Of a DNA stretch of 53,697 nucleotides, positions 1 through 10,477 are shown in pieces. The notes beneath the pieces were generated by a model, which worked only from the letters and a program-made list of their open reading frames with translations, searched no databases and was not told the origin of the DNA. The DNA comes from Chromera velia. Taxonomy: Eukaryota; Sar; Chromeraceae. The stretch covers positions 114,187 to 167,883 of the forward strand of contig JAHBMJ010003670.1 of NCBI GenBank assembly GCA_018398765.1, given 5' to 3'. Each line of letters starts with the position of its first letter. The first letter of the stretch is position 1. The position numbers and the translations under genes are program-made.

Positions 1-12
1 GGGGGGGGGGGG
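1..12. other. Poly-G run at contig edge
   Basis: The window opens with twelve G residues. The alveolin gene next to it is cut off here. The two larger internal gaps or ambiguous bases also lie in homopolymer C, so this is probably an assembly break at a G/C homopolymer rather than a biological end. Confidence 0.6.
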
Positions 13-388
13 AATTTGAAAGAAAACGGGATACTCGTCATTTTTTCTATTTCTTCTTGCCTACTTGGATGCTTTCTCCACGCATCTACCGTTCTCCCCT
101 CAATGCTGCATGCCTCCACCCTCCCCCTCCCGGCTTTCAAATTGGACATTCACCGGTCTGGGCCTGCCCTCTTTTTCTTTCCCTGCTATTTGTCCAATTT
201 CAGACTTACGTCTCATATTCATGTGTGAGATCAAAAGAAGGAAAGAAGCAGGTCCGCGTCTTTATTTTCTCTCCGCTTACTCTCCCAACGTTCATGTGAC
301 TCCATTCGCTTCCTTCATTTTAATGTCTTTATTTCTCTCCCATCCCAAGCAAGCAACTGTCCATCCGGCAAGAAAGACGCAAACAAAC

Positions 389-815
389 CTGTTCGACGTC
401 CACCTTCCTGTACTCCACTAGAGGCACCTCCACCTCCTTCTCAATGATGACCTCCTTCGCAGGGCCGCTGGAGACCAACTGAAGCTCTGGCTCGGCAAGG
501 ACCTGCAAGCAAGCAAGCAAGCAGACGAGACGAGACGAGACGAGACGAGAGGAAAGGAAAACAAATGCAATGTGAGTGAGGAGGCGGAGATGGAGACGCG
601 GAGAAAAAGAGAAGATAGGCTCACGCCAACGTCTGAGCTGATTGAGTAGTGACCGAGCCAAGTCTCCCCCCCTTTCTCACTACACAGTTCCCTTTCGACA
701 TTCCCTTCCACAATTAACACCCTTGACACCCAATCTCTCTCTACTCGACCCAAGCTGCCTCGACAGGCTCCGCGTAAAAAAATACACCCACCCACCCACA
801 CACATACACACACAT

Positions 816-894
<79 letters not shown>

Positions 895-3082
895 GAGAGA
901 GAGACCTGACTACCTCTCTGTACTCCACATGGGGCACCTCCACAATCTTCACCGTCACCTCCACGGGTCCGGGGACAAACACGGGGCGCTCCCTACATGA
1001 TTGAAGGTCGTCGGGGTGTACATAGAGAGATAGAGTCAGACAGAAGACACCGGTAAGGAGGCAGAAAGGGAGGGAGGGAGGCGGCAACTCCAAACACCAA
1101 CACGTCGATCCAATTGATTCCCTCTGTGTATTAATACAAGTTTTGATGCGAAGACGAGTCAAGGCACTCATTCACCGACCAATCCAGCGTCGCTCCCAAA
1201 AAGCAATTCCACATAAAGGTTCCAACTAACCATGCAAGCACTCAGCCTCTCATAAAGAAACGTGTGAGCAAATTTGGCTCATTCCACCCTCACGTCTCGC
1301 GTTACCTCTTCATGATTCTGTCTTTCGTCTCTTTTCATACCCTCTTTTGCAACACATCTCCTCCGAAATGTCCCTTTCCTTTCTCACTTGCTCTATGATA
1401 TGCTTCACCCTCCTTACCCAGACTCCCTCCCTCACCCCTTCAAGTCCCCTTCCTCCACCCAACACATCAGACAGACAGACCTGTACTCGTATTTGGGCAT
1501 TTTGACGACATGTTCTGTGACCTCTTCCTCCTCGATCTCGATGACCTCCTCGATCGTCGTCACTCGGGGAATCTCTCTGATCTCCTCCTTCACCTTCACC
1601 ACTGGAACCTCCACACGCCTCTCCTGCTTGCACAAAATTGGTTGACACATAGATGAGAGAGAAAGCAAGGGGCTGGCTGAGACAACACATGCATGAAGAA
1701 TCCTCTTCTGGGTGTTTGGGTAACATTCTCAGAAGGGGAGGGGGGGAGGCAGAGAAAGAAAGAAGAGGAAGAGCGAGAAGGACTGCAGAACAGAAAAGAG
1801 AATGAATGAGTCATGTCACCCAACAACTGCATGAAGATGTCACGAGAAAGAAAGAAATTCCCCCCCCAATTTTGTCCTCATCCAAATTTCTCCTGTTCGT
1901 CTCCCCAGCCTCACGTCAACTGCTTTTTGCTTTCAATCCACTCACACGGACTGTATCTGCTCGCAAAGTCTTCGAAAGTGGAAAAGGGGAACAAGACGTA
2001 GAGTCACTTCACATCCCGAAGGCCAACCGAAAAAGAACTGACACCCCCCCCCCCCCCCCNCCACCGACCTGGAACTCGATACGGGGGTTGTGGATGATTC
2101 GTTCCTTCACGATGATCTCTGGGACCTCCACCTCCTGCTTCCATGACAGACAGACAGACAGACAGACAGAGAATGCATTCAGAGACACAAGTCATCGACC
2201 GACAAAATTGCAGGAGACAGATCGCGCAAGCAGGAATGGAGAGAGGAGAGCCGAATGGAAGAGATGGCCAAGAAGGGGTCGACAGAGGGACCCCGGAAAA
2301 AAAAACGACTCTCGGCACAGAGAGAAACGGCACCAACAGACCGCTAGACAAACTTGATTATCGAAAATGACCAGGACAAAGCCAGCGAGGTGGCGAGAAA
2401 GACCGCACGCAAGGTGCTGACACAAAGCGGTGGATACGCAGCGGACGAGAAAAGCGCAGCCAGCCAAGAAAACAGGCTGGTAACCACACGTACGCACAGA
2501 GCATTCAACACAAACAGGAAAGTGACCCGGCGTCAAGATACTTCAGGCCGAGCAGTTCCTTCCAATGTCGGAAAACTGCACACCGACCTGCTCAATGATA
2601 TCCAGGACGTATTCATCGACCTTCGTGTTCTCCAGCTCCCTCTGGACATGGTATCTGTCAATGAGACGCTCTCCCACAATGCGACGATTCTCATAGTCCA
2701 GCCACCTGTTCAGAATCCTGCCCTCCCCTTCAGGAGGAATCGGTCCCGAGTCTCTCAGAGGTTTTTTGTCCACGGGCAGAAGATCTGCGTCCTCCTCTTC
2801 CTCTGGTTCTGCCTCCACGGGCTTCTCTTCTTCGAGGGGAAGGTCCAAATCCTTCTGCTTTGCCTTTGTCTCTGCCTCTTTCTGAGTCAATGCAGCGTCC
2901 TCCAGACCCTGATTGAGCTCTCCGTTCATGACTACCTGAGGGGAAATGTTGACGCTCTGGTGATCGGCACGAGACAGCAACTCCATGATGTCCTCCCTCT
3001 TCGTGCTACCCCCCTGCATGTACATGTACTGGGTCTGCACTGTGCCACCCCCTCCTTGTGCACTGGAAGCCTCGTTTCCCAT
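389..3082 (-). CDS. Alveolin-like inner membrane complex protein, 3' end beyond window
   Basis: Alveolins build the filament network under the alveolar sacs (inner membrane complex) of alveolates. Five exons join in phase: 3082-2588, 2134-2069, 1623-1481, 992-914 and 502-389, giving 299 residues and ending at a GT donor, so the gene continues past the left edge. The start sits in a strong context (AACCATGG). The N-terminus MGNEASS fits the N-myristoylation consensus (Gly2, Ser6), which would anchor the protein to membrane. Residues 1-165 are an acidic, low-complexity head ending in a helical stretch. From residue 166 on, each exon carries the charged Val-Pro repeats typical of alveolins: EVEVPEIIVKERIIHNP, RRVEVPVVKVKEEIREIP, VEVTVKIVEVPHVEYRE, EKEVEVPLVEYRKV. 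The introns carry (CT)n and (TGTC)n on the sense strand. It is divergent from the Hint gene at 3886. I cannot say which alveolin paralogue it is. Confidence 0.88.
816..904. repeat. (GA)n microsatellite in alveolin intron 4
   Basis: This is almost 90 bp of GA dinucleotide with two or three interruptions. On the transcribed (minus) strand it reads (CT)n and begins just inside the donor of the exon ending at 914. Confidence 0.95.
2043..2170. repeat. Poly-C tract with one N, and (GACA)n, flanking alveolin exon 2
   Basis: A C homopolymer at 2043-2062 contains one undetermined base (2060) and lies a few bases inside the intron downstream of exon 2. A (GACA)n tract at about 2145-2170 lies in the intron upstream of the same 66-bp exon, which is therefore tightly flanked by simple sequence on both sides. 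Confidence 0.85.
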
Positions 3083-3885
3083 GGTTGAACGAAAGAGAGA
3101 CCGCGAAATAAGTTAGAGGTGTGGAGATTAGATTCAGTCTGGTCGAAGAGACGACGCAACTGTTGTTTGTCTGAAGGGGCCTCGGCTTCTGATGCGGCTG
3201 CGAAGGCCCCTCGCTCTTAACAATGAAAGCAGTCGGCGTGCACCATTCAAAGGCAAAACAAATGCACATGTACAGGAGTACAAGAATGAGAATTTTAAGG
3301 TGGGATTGCAGGTCCATCCTCTCAGCTGCGAGAGACTCAGATCATCTCGTTAGAGGATGTTATCGATCTAGCTATATGTAGGCATGCATGCCGTGCACAT
3401 GCACATGGCCCCATGCAGCGTTTGTCTGCAAGTTATATCGATATGCATGTCATTGCATGAAGCCCTAATAGCTGCCCTAGCTATAGCTTCACGCCGCGCG
3501 GCATCTGTACGCGTACATCCCCGAACCGTCAGAGATATCGATATAGGGAGACGCGAGTCAGAAATGCATGGCATGAAATGGCATTGAAATGGCAGGGCCA
3601 TGCAGGGCCCTCGTATCTTTTTCAGATCTTGTGTGGTATCGATCATTCTGTGACGTCTTCCCTCTGAGATTCTCTTGCATGGTTTCACTTCATACACATC
3701 GATACGGGATGAACGACTCTTCATGAGGACGAAATTTGAGGTTCGAGCCCCCTACCGAAACAGGCCACTGCCTGCATTTATCCCTCGGGGTTGATCGTAC
3801 TGTTGTTTGCTTGCACAAGTTTGAGTGCTCGATTGTCCTCCTTCGCCGCCAGGGTTTGTGAACCTCCGACAGACTCGATACAGAG
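3083..3885. promoter_or_regulatory. Divergent intergenic region, alveolin and Hint genes
   Basis: About 800 bp separate the two divergent start codons and presumably hold both promoters. I see no TATA box that I trust. The middle (3363-3480) is rich in GCATGC and CATGCA blocks and in ATCGAT repeats. A TGCATGC core resembles motifs bound by apicomplexan AP2 factors; relevance here is inference. No open frame in this stretch looks coding. Confidence 0.4.
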
Positions 3886-5076
3886 ATGGGGCTGGGGGTG
3901 TTCGTTTTTATCTGTGCCAGTCTTACTCTTTGCAGAGGTTCCCTGCAAAGGAAGCAAAGTGCTTCGCCGAGCTTCGTGAGAGGGAACAGCAACGATGCTC
4001 CAGTTCCCGGTCTTCTTTCTTCTTCGCCCCCTGGACCCGTAGCTGTCCAGAAGGCAGAACTCAAACAGACTCAGCAAGTGGCTGACTGTCCAACCAGTTA
4101 TGCTTCCTGTGCATCTGCGTGCCAGGGATGCAACGGGCAGACCATCACTTCGTATTCGTCCTCTGGCACCACAAGCAGTCCGATGATCGACTGCACGTGC
4201 AGTGGGGGAGCCACCTGGAGCAAGCTTGGTGACTCCATGTGCACAAAGCCCTCCACTGCTCTCTGCACACAGACCTCGGGGGGGGAAACAGAGGGGGGAG
4301 GGATCACCACAGGAGATGTTACGACAGGGAATGTGACCCAGACAGGGTCCTCCACCGCCTCTGGTGGTTCTGGCTGTTTTCCCGCCGGGGCCCTTGTGAC
4401 CCTTCCTGGGGGGGAGCGGGCCCCTATGGAGTCCCTTCGTCTGGGTGACCGTGTGGTGGTCTCCCCTGACGGCCGCTCCGAGGAGATCGTTTTCTTTGCC
4501 GTTCGCAGCGCTCGCACAGAGACGCAGATGGTTCGAATCAAATTTGAGAACGGTCAAAGCGTGACGGCTTCACACACGCACCTGATCTACAGGAAAGACC
4601 CAGTAGAGAAAGTCGCTGTGCCTGTCCGCATGGAGGACGTGAATATGGGGGATCGGGTTGTGAGCTCAGTGTCCGGGGTGGAGACGGTGGTGAGTGTCGA
4701 AAAGGAGACAGCGTCCGTCGGCCTGTTCGGCCCTGTGACGGCCTCAGGGACCGTCATGGTGGACGGGGTCCTGTTCTCAGTGTATGCAGGGATTGGGCCC
4801 AGGCAGCTGGATGCCTGGCTGCCTGTGATGTGGTCCCCCCTGGTGGGTGCGCTCCGTGCGGCAACTGCTGTTGCAGGCTCGGAGGCGGTGCGGTATGTGA
4901 GTGATGCTGTGTGGGGTGACGGTCAGAGAGGATATGCTCTTCTGGCTGTGTGCATCGGTGAACTGATGAAGGCAGCAGAGAGCACGAGATCTGTGCTTGA
5001 AAGTGCAGGGGTGTGGCGTCGGATGCTCTCTCGCATTCTTGCTTCCTCTGTTTTGGGGAAGGGGGGTGAACTTTGA
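3886..5076 (+). CDS. Secreted Cys-rich protein with hedgehog-type Hint domain
   Basis: This is an intronless gene of 396 codons. The start ATG (context cagagATGG) opens a classic signal peptide, MGLGVFVFICASLTLCRG, so the product enters the secretory pathway. Residues 66-130 form a small domain with eight cysteines (68, 75, 79, 82, 103, 105, 119, 127), probably four disulfides. A Gly/Thr-rich linker follows. Residues 163-302 match the Hint (Hog) fold: GCFPAGALVTLPGG with the nucleophile Cys164 after Gly163, then LRLGDRVVV, then the TASHTHLIY block that supplies the Thr/Ser and His of the N-S shift site, and the closing GTVMVDGVLFSVYA. In Hedgehog this fold cleaves before its first Cys and passes the upstream part to a nucleophile. 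Cleavage here would release the Cys-rich domain. The late hedgehog Cys (SCYA) is Val here. Residues 303-396 form a helical tail with no family I recognise. Confidence 0.85.
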   Translation: MGLGVFVFICASLTLCRGSLQRKQSASPSFVRGNSNDAPVPGLLSSSPPGPVAVQKAELKQTQQVADCPTSYASCASACQGCNGQTITSYSSSGTTSSPMIDCTCSGGATWSKLGDSMCTKPSTALCTQTSGGETEGGGITTGDVTTGNVTQTGSSTASGGSGCFPAGALVTLPGGERAPMESLRLGDRVVVSPDGRSEEIVFFAVRSARTETQMVRIKFENGQSVTASHTHLIYRKDPVEKVAVPVRMEDVNMGDRVVSSVSGVETVVSVEKETASVGLFGPVTASGTVMVDGVLFSVYAGIGPRQLDAWLPVMWSPLVGALRAATAVAGSEAVRYVSDAVWGDGQRGYALLAVCIGELMKAAESTRSVLESAGVWRRMLSRILASSVLGKGGEL

Positions 5077-5515
5077 GGGATGAGAGGAGAAAGGGGGGGA
5101 GGACATGAAAAAGTACTCCGATTTCTGGTGACAATTCCCTGTCAGGTTGTGGAGGCAAGTTGGGAAGACACAAAGGAAAAGAGGAAGCGAAAACCTGACT
5201 GGAATCGTTGATTTTCTGATTTTGTGTCGGGCATGTTGACTTCTGAAAGAGAAGAACAAGAGGAACAAGAAACGGAGATTTTTTATCTCTTTCTTTCTTA
5301 TCTCTCTTTCAGGGTCCTACATATGCGCGCGTTGCAGAAAAAGAAGATTAGAGAAAGTGCAAAAAATCGGGGGAAATGGTGCTTGATATCCTCTAAGGGG
5401 ATCAAAGTGCTAGAAAAGACTGACGGTCACCACCGTGTTGAGCTGTCTGAGCTGCTGTCACTCACAAGTGTGAAAAAGGACAAAAAAAAACCTTGCGGAT
5501 AACAGCTCACGGCTA
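5077..5515. other. 3' flank of the Hint gene, no gene seen
   Basis: The stretch is purine-rich just after the stop, then unremarkable. A 92-codon frame at 5224-5502 has no signal of coding. Confidence 0.5.
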
Positions 5516-5690
5516 CATCTATGGGGAATGACAAACTGAAATATCCGTATATCCAAGATATTTGATTATGAAATATCCGAATATCCAGATATTTGAAGAT
5601 ATTTGGGGATATTTATAATATTTCAGGATATTTTAAGATATTTGATGATATTTCATCAAATAATTATTTCAAATAATTTGATTATCATTA
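5516..5690. repeat. Left terminal repeat and GATATTT-rich subterminal region
   Basis: After the terminal repeat there are about a dozen GATATTT or ATATCC words up to about 5660, then AAATAATT and ATCATTATC runs. The right end of the element (8545-8913) has the same composition in inverse orientation. Confidence 0.6.
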
Positions 5691-6894
5691 TCATTATCTA
5701 TCATTATCTTATGTATGAGTCAGACTTAGGGACAGACTACGGGTCAGACCTAGGATTAGACTGATATCACGATTCGCGACACCCCAATCAGCTTCATGGC
5801 TATTCCTGGCATATAGGTCGCGGACCACGTGCGGGCCGCGGGGGTATGTAGGCATTAGGATCGTATGCGGGCGGCGGTCCCAGCATCAATAACCCCTCCC
5901 CCCGCCCATGATGGCGCCGGACTGAGGACTTAATTCTGATATCAACAGTCTCTCAGCACAACCAGTCTGAGTCTCTTCAAGTAGCTTTAGTGAAGTGTTT
6001 TGACTCTCACGGTACTTTTTTTTCTCAAAAAAACGAGCAGGGGCGGTTCTGGAAGTCCCTTTTTCCTCTTGTTTTGGATATGCACCACAAGCCTATCTGT
6101 CTTAGGCGCAGCAGATGCAGGGACTTTGGTGCGTTCGCGTGCTCTGGAGCTCTCAAAACCACCTCTAGCTTCTGTTTGAGGTGGGTCAGGTGGCACAAAA
6201 CCCCGACCGTCTCCTCCGGACATCGAAAAAAACAGGCGTTTGACCGCTTTCTTTACCTTTAGAACGACAAAACCAGATATCTACAGAACCGGTGCACCTT
6301 TCTGAACGGTTTGAACGTGCTTTTGTGATGAGGACAATCAGTAAAGAGACTTGCATATGCTATTTTGACGCGTAGCCGACTATTCGGCAACATCAGAAAT
6401 AAGTCGGCTATGCAGCGCTGGGGAGGGGGTATTCGTGCCGGGGCCACCGCCCGCATGCGATGCAATCCGAACATCCCGCGTGCTACCGCGGCCGCTGGCC
6501 CACATGCATGCAGCCCATGCATGCATTCCATACATACATGCTTTTCGGGAGACCAGTTGGCCTCCATATATATATGGCCTCCACGTAGAGTTTTTCGCTG
6601 AGCAAAACATCGTAAAACTGCCTCAGTAACTCTACGTTCCTTCAGTTGGCTCTGAAGTGCTTGGAAATTCAAGTGTTTCCGTTACAGATTGGAGAGCTCC
6701 ATCGCTTTTCCATGCAGTACGCTGGCCTCAGTGCAGCTATGATTTTTCCCTCCATCGTCTCCACTGATTTTTGAGAGTGCATCCTTGTTGTTGCTTTTCC
6801 CAAGATTTTTTGAGTCACCCTATCAACCTGCCTTTGAGGCAAAAATGAAGGTCGCTTGGAGCATTAACGCTGTGCACCCTGGTGTGTTATGTTT

Positions 6895-7545
6895 ATAGAG
6901 TGTTCGTCTCCTTTGTTTCTTTTCTCTGCATCCGCTATCCATACAACCGCGAGGGAAACATTTTTCCTTGGCGAGACAGGCACTTGTATTGATAGAAAGC
7001 AGACTCATCATCGGTTCCATAGCATGAACAGTGAGTGTATCCTCCCCCAGCTCGACGTCTCTCTTTGTTTTCCTCTCTCCCTACCCACACAACAGCGAGG
7101 CAAACATTTTCCTTCACGAGACAGACCCTTGTGCTGACCTCATCATCGATTCCAAAGCACAAACAGTGAGTGTATCCTCCCCCAGCTCGACGTCTCTCTT
7201 TGTTTTCCTCTCTCCCTACCCACACAACAGCGAGGCAAACATTTTTCTTCGTAAGACAGACCCTTGTGCTGACAAAAAGGAGACTTTTCAGCAGTTCCGC
7301 ACCATAAGCAGTAAGTGTATCCTCCCCCAGCTCGACGTCTCTCTTTGTTTTCCTCTCTCCCCATCCATAGAACAGCGAGGCACAAACATTTTCCTTCATG
7401 AGATAGACCCTTGTGCTGACAGAAAGGAGACTTCTCAACAGACTGAGTTTCGCAGCACGAGCAGTGAGTGTATCCTCCCCCAGCACAACGTCTCTTTGTC
7501 TTTTCCTCTCTCCCCATCCAGAGAACAACGAGGCAAGACAGACCT
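6895..7545. repeat. Minisatellite, about 5 copies of a 135-152 bp unit
   Basis: Near-identical units begin with GTGAGTGTATCC at 7031, 7166, 7311 (GTAAG) and 7463, preceded by a degenerate copy at about 6895. The spacings are 135, 145 and 152 bp. Each unit contains CTCGACGTCTCTCTTTG and a block encoding either strand openly, which yields long but meaningless frames on both strands. Unit lengths that are not multiples of three argue against a protein repeat. Confidence 0.85.
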
Positions 7546-7547
7546 TC

Positions 7548-7835
7548 CATCGTTCGTTCGTTCTTTCCCTTTTCTTCCCTTCCCTTCCGTTCCGTTCCTT
7601 CATTTCTTCTTGCCTTCTTTCCTTCCATTCCTTCTTCCTTCCCTTCCTTCCCTCCTTCCTTCGTTTCCTTCCCTTTCTTCCTTCCTTCCTTCCTTCCTTC
7701 CCTTCCTCCCCTTTCTTCCTTCCTTTCTTCCTTTTTTTTTTTCTTCCTTCCTTCCTTCCTTCCTTCCTTCCTTCTTTCCTTCCTTCCCTTCCTTCCATCC
7801 TGAGAGACTTCCTTCCTTCCATCCGTATGTTTGTT
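7548..7835. repeat. (CCTT)n polypyrimidine tract 1
   Basis: This is an almost pure C/T strand built from CCTT, CTTT and TTTT words. The long frames seen here on both strands (poly Pro/Ser/Phe or Lys/Glu/Arg/Gly) are artefacts of the repeat. Confidence 0.95.
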
Positions 7836-8104
7836 GGAGAGTCTTCCCTGGTGGAGCCCTTTACGCAAAGGGACGGCAAGGTCCGAACTGCCGAGAAAAA
7901 CTTTGTAGTTGGAGCCATTGATGGGGGCCAGAACGACTTCGGAATGGTTAGAGGGGGGCCTGATGTCACCGAGAAAACTAAAAGAAGATGAAGTTTTCAA
8001 CCACGGCTGCTTCAATCTCCGGAGTCCCACCGAAAAACTGGGTGTGGGTGGTTCCTAGGTCACGCTGCGACTCTCAGATTGACAACTAAATCAGGTTTTG
8101 TGCA
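7836..8104. other. Unique spacer between the two (CCTT)n tracts
   Basis: This has normal composition. The frame from about 7828 to 7991 reads like protein (FVGESSLVEPFTQRDGKVR ... AIDGGQNDFGMVRGG) and ends at a stop. It could be a captured exon fragment inside the element. I do not recognise it. Confidence 0.3.
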
Positions 8105-8544
8105 ATGTATCCTTCTCTTCCTCCCTCTCTTCCTTCTTTCTTCCTTTAAGTCCCTTCCTCCCTCCCTCTCTCCCTCCCTCCCTCCCTTCCTTCCTTCCTT
8201 CCTTTCTTTCTTTTTTCTTTCTTTCTTTCTTTCTTTCTTTCTTTATTTCTTTCTTTCTTTTTTTTTTTCTTTCTTCCTTCCTTCCTTCGTTCCTTCCTTC
8301 CTTTCTTCCTTCCTTCCTTCCGTCCTTCCTTCCTTCCCGGGACCTTCCATCCTTCCTTCCTTCCTTCCTTCCTTTCTTCCTTCTTTCCTTCCTTTCTTCC
8401 TTCCTTCCTTCTCTCCCTCCTAGCTTCCTTCTTTCCTTCCCTCCTTGCTAGCCTGCTTGCTTCCTTTCTTCCTTCCTTCCTTCCCTCTCTCCCTCCTTGC
8501 TTCCTTCTTTCCTTCCTTCTTTCCTTCCTTCCTTCCTTCCAAAA
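8105..8544. repeat. (CCTT)n/(CTTT)n polypyrimidine tract 2
   Basis: A second long C/T-only stretch has the same words as tract 1, including a pure CTTT block around 8215-8270. It runs directly into the AT-rich right end of the putative transposon. Confidence 0.95.
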
Positions 8545-8913
8545 AATGTTTGTCCATACATATCTCAAAATAATTGTAAATATTTTGAGATATTTGTAGA
8601 CAAATTCAAAATATCTTTCTATATTCTAAGATATCACCAGATATTTACAGATATTTGCTAGTATTCAATCAACTGCATAGTCTATTGTATTAGTTATATA
8701 ATCAAAGATAAATATTTTCTAAAATAAATATCTAAAAATATCTTCAAATATCTTTCCTCTACATAATTTGATGCAGTCAGATATTTAAAGATATGAACTA
8801 TTATGAAATATCTGAGATATTTGAGATATGTGAAGATATTTAATGGGGGATAGAAATATCTATAAATATCTTGAAATATCTCAGATATTTCAGTTTATCA
8901 TTCCTCATAGATG
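8545..8913. repeat. Right subterminal region and terminal repeat
   Basis: AAATATC/GATATTT words are spread over 350 bp and finish in the inverted copy of the left terminal repeat, followed by TA. Confidence 0.6.
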
Positions 8914-8915
8914 TA

Positions 8916-9900
8916 CTAGGCTCAAGGGTTTGTCCTTAGGCCTGTCCACCCCTATTATAGACCCCCTAAGTCCACCCGTGTAAAACAGATCAAAAAGCTA
9001 ATTATATTTTCTCGTATATATAGTACGGTATATTTCAAAACGAAATTACATGCAAACTTTGAAATTTGGCATTCAACTTGCACATCCATTTATAATAATC
9101 GGATTGTCTATACCTATGATCTTATATAGCTATAATCATAATAATGATAATAACTATGATAGTTTTTTTATTGTATATAAACTTGAATAGTTATTAGTTA
9201 TTTATTAGTAAAATTTTCCATACAAAACGCCGATCTACCTCAACCTCTTTTCGTTAAATTAGTAGCAAAAAAGTTCATAATATGTCATATCATTCTAATC
9301 ATAATATATGGCATTGTATGCCCTTACTCTAGCCCTTACTCTCAAGTTCTTACTCATGATTTAAAAATTATAACGGTTTTTTTTTCTGTAAAAAAAAAAA
9401 AAAATGATTGCCAATGAGATTGCTAGTGTGATTGAGGGTTGGGTCTATGAATCATGATCTAGATCATAATGCATGCCGTGTCCTTTTATAAAAAGGGTGG
9501 ATCATATAGTGAAAAAGTTATCAGGGTAAACTTAGGTAATTAAAGAATTAAATTTGAATCAATTAACCCTAAGAATTCATATTTTTTCAATATGTGTTTC
9601 AATGACAGTTTCCGAGTCATTTAAATTGATTAATTGATTTGTAAAAATTCTGAATCTCATCATCCGAGTCATCATCATTATATGCCGTCGCCATCAACCT
9701 ATTTCTAGGCGTCTAGCGTTACATGATTCAGTGGTAGTTCTAATTGAAGCGAGAATTTAGCCCTGCATATCGATCATACTAGATATCGCCCTAGACATGC
9801 ATAACAAGGACGCGTCAAAAGAAAAACTTGAAGAAAGTCTAGTCCGAACATAGAGCTTCGAGAGTCGATCTGGCTGGTAAAGTTATCAGTGTTTGTAGTT
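8916..9900. other. AT-rich intergenic stretch, no gene seen
   Basis: About 1 kb of AT-rich sequence has no frame longer than 60 codons, one poly-A run (about 9390-9404) and many ATAATGAT words. The switch in composition at both ends is sharp. Confidence 0.6.
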
Positions 9901-9987
9901 GCAGTAATACTGCAAGTGGGATGCTGACTCAAACTGTGTCGGAGTCAAACAGCCTGTCTTTCAAAGGGGGGTTGAAACGTGTTTTTT

Positions 9988-10203
9988 CTATAGCAACAGT
10001 ACTGCCGCTTTCAACACATTGGGCATTCTTTCAGCGGCATTTCTCGCCGCCTGTGCCGTCTCCTTCGAGTGAAAATCGACACACACGACGTTCCCTGAAG
10101 TCCTCGGTTGGCCTTTTGTAGAAATTTGCAGTGCGGCCAACCCGGCAAGAAGGCCTGATATGAAGCTGTTCCCCTTCACGCCTCCTTTCAAAGTAAGCCT
10201 GAC
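9988..10203 (-). CDS. Candidate 3'-terminal exon of an unknown gene
   Basis: An acceptor (TCATTGCAG) is followed by 71 codons and a stop. The peptide reads like real protein (ISGLLAGLAALQISTKGQ, then NVVCVDFHSKETAQAARNA). The phrase VVCVDFHSKETAQAARNAA faintly recalls motif I of SAM-dependent methyltransferases, but the likeness is weak. The phase would fit after exon 7 of the gene ending near 11889. Against that link, the simple sequence between them has the opposite strand polarity to that gene's introns. It could also be an orphan fragment. Confidence 0.35.
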   Translation of the reverse strand, partial: VRLTLKGGVKGNSFISGLLAGLAALQISTKGQPRTSGNVVCVDFHSKETAQAARNAAERMPNVLKAAVLLL

Positions 10204-10402
10204 CTGCAATGAGTCAATGAAGTGCAGGCCAGGTTTTGGGAACAATTGTCTCATTCTACACAGCAAATCGGGAAGCATTATTGGCCCCCAAAACATATCC
10301 TCTCTTCATGTGCATGCAATCCCAAGTAGCGAATCAGAAGGATGAAAATCCAATTTCAAAAATCACATTTGTTTACGCGCGTGCGTCTGTGGGTTCGGTG
10401 TG

Positions 10403-10403
<1 letters not shown>

Positions 10404-10477
<74 letters not shown>

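Larger units (their letters stand above)
5516..8913. mobile_element. Putative non-autonomous TIR DNA transposon (~3.4 kb) flanked by TA
   Basis: The ends are an inverted repeat of about 30 bp. The left begins CATCTATGGGGAATGACA at 5516, and the right end read on the minus strand from 8913 begins CATCTATGAGGAATGATA. There are two mismatches in the first 30 positions. Both ends abut TA (5514-5515 and 8914-8915), as expected for a TA target duplication. The subterminal 130 bp on the left and 350 bp on the right are both built from GATATTT/AAATATC words. The interior is a GC-rich patch (5.8-6.5 kb), a minisatellite and long (CCTT)n. I find no transposase frame, so if real it is non-autonomous. 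The alternative is two separate short inverted-repeat elements inserted in opposite orientation. Confidence 0.55.

Noticed and set aside
3700-3760. Hammerhead-ribozyme-like core (CTTCATGAGGACGAAA)
   Set aside because: The conserved CUGAUGAG core is not matched (one extra base and wrong residues), and I see no pairing stems I and III around it.
3735-3765. GGTTCGAGCCCCCTACCG resembling a tRNA T-arm
   Set aside because: No acceptor, D or anticodon stem can be drawn upstream.
7020-7545. Regularly spaced repeats that could suggest a CRISPR array
   Set aside because: The repeats make up most of a 135-152 bp unit with no short unique spacers, and the genome is eukaryotic.
6935-8451. Long open frames on both strands (up to 344 codons) across the minisatellite and (CCTT)n tracts
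   Set aside because: They arise because C/T-only and G/A-only DNA lacks stop codons; the translations are Pro/Ser/Phe or Lys/Glu/Arg/Gly runs, and the minisatellite units are not multiples of three.
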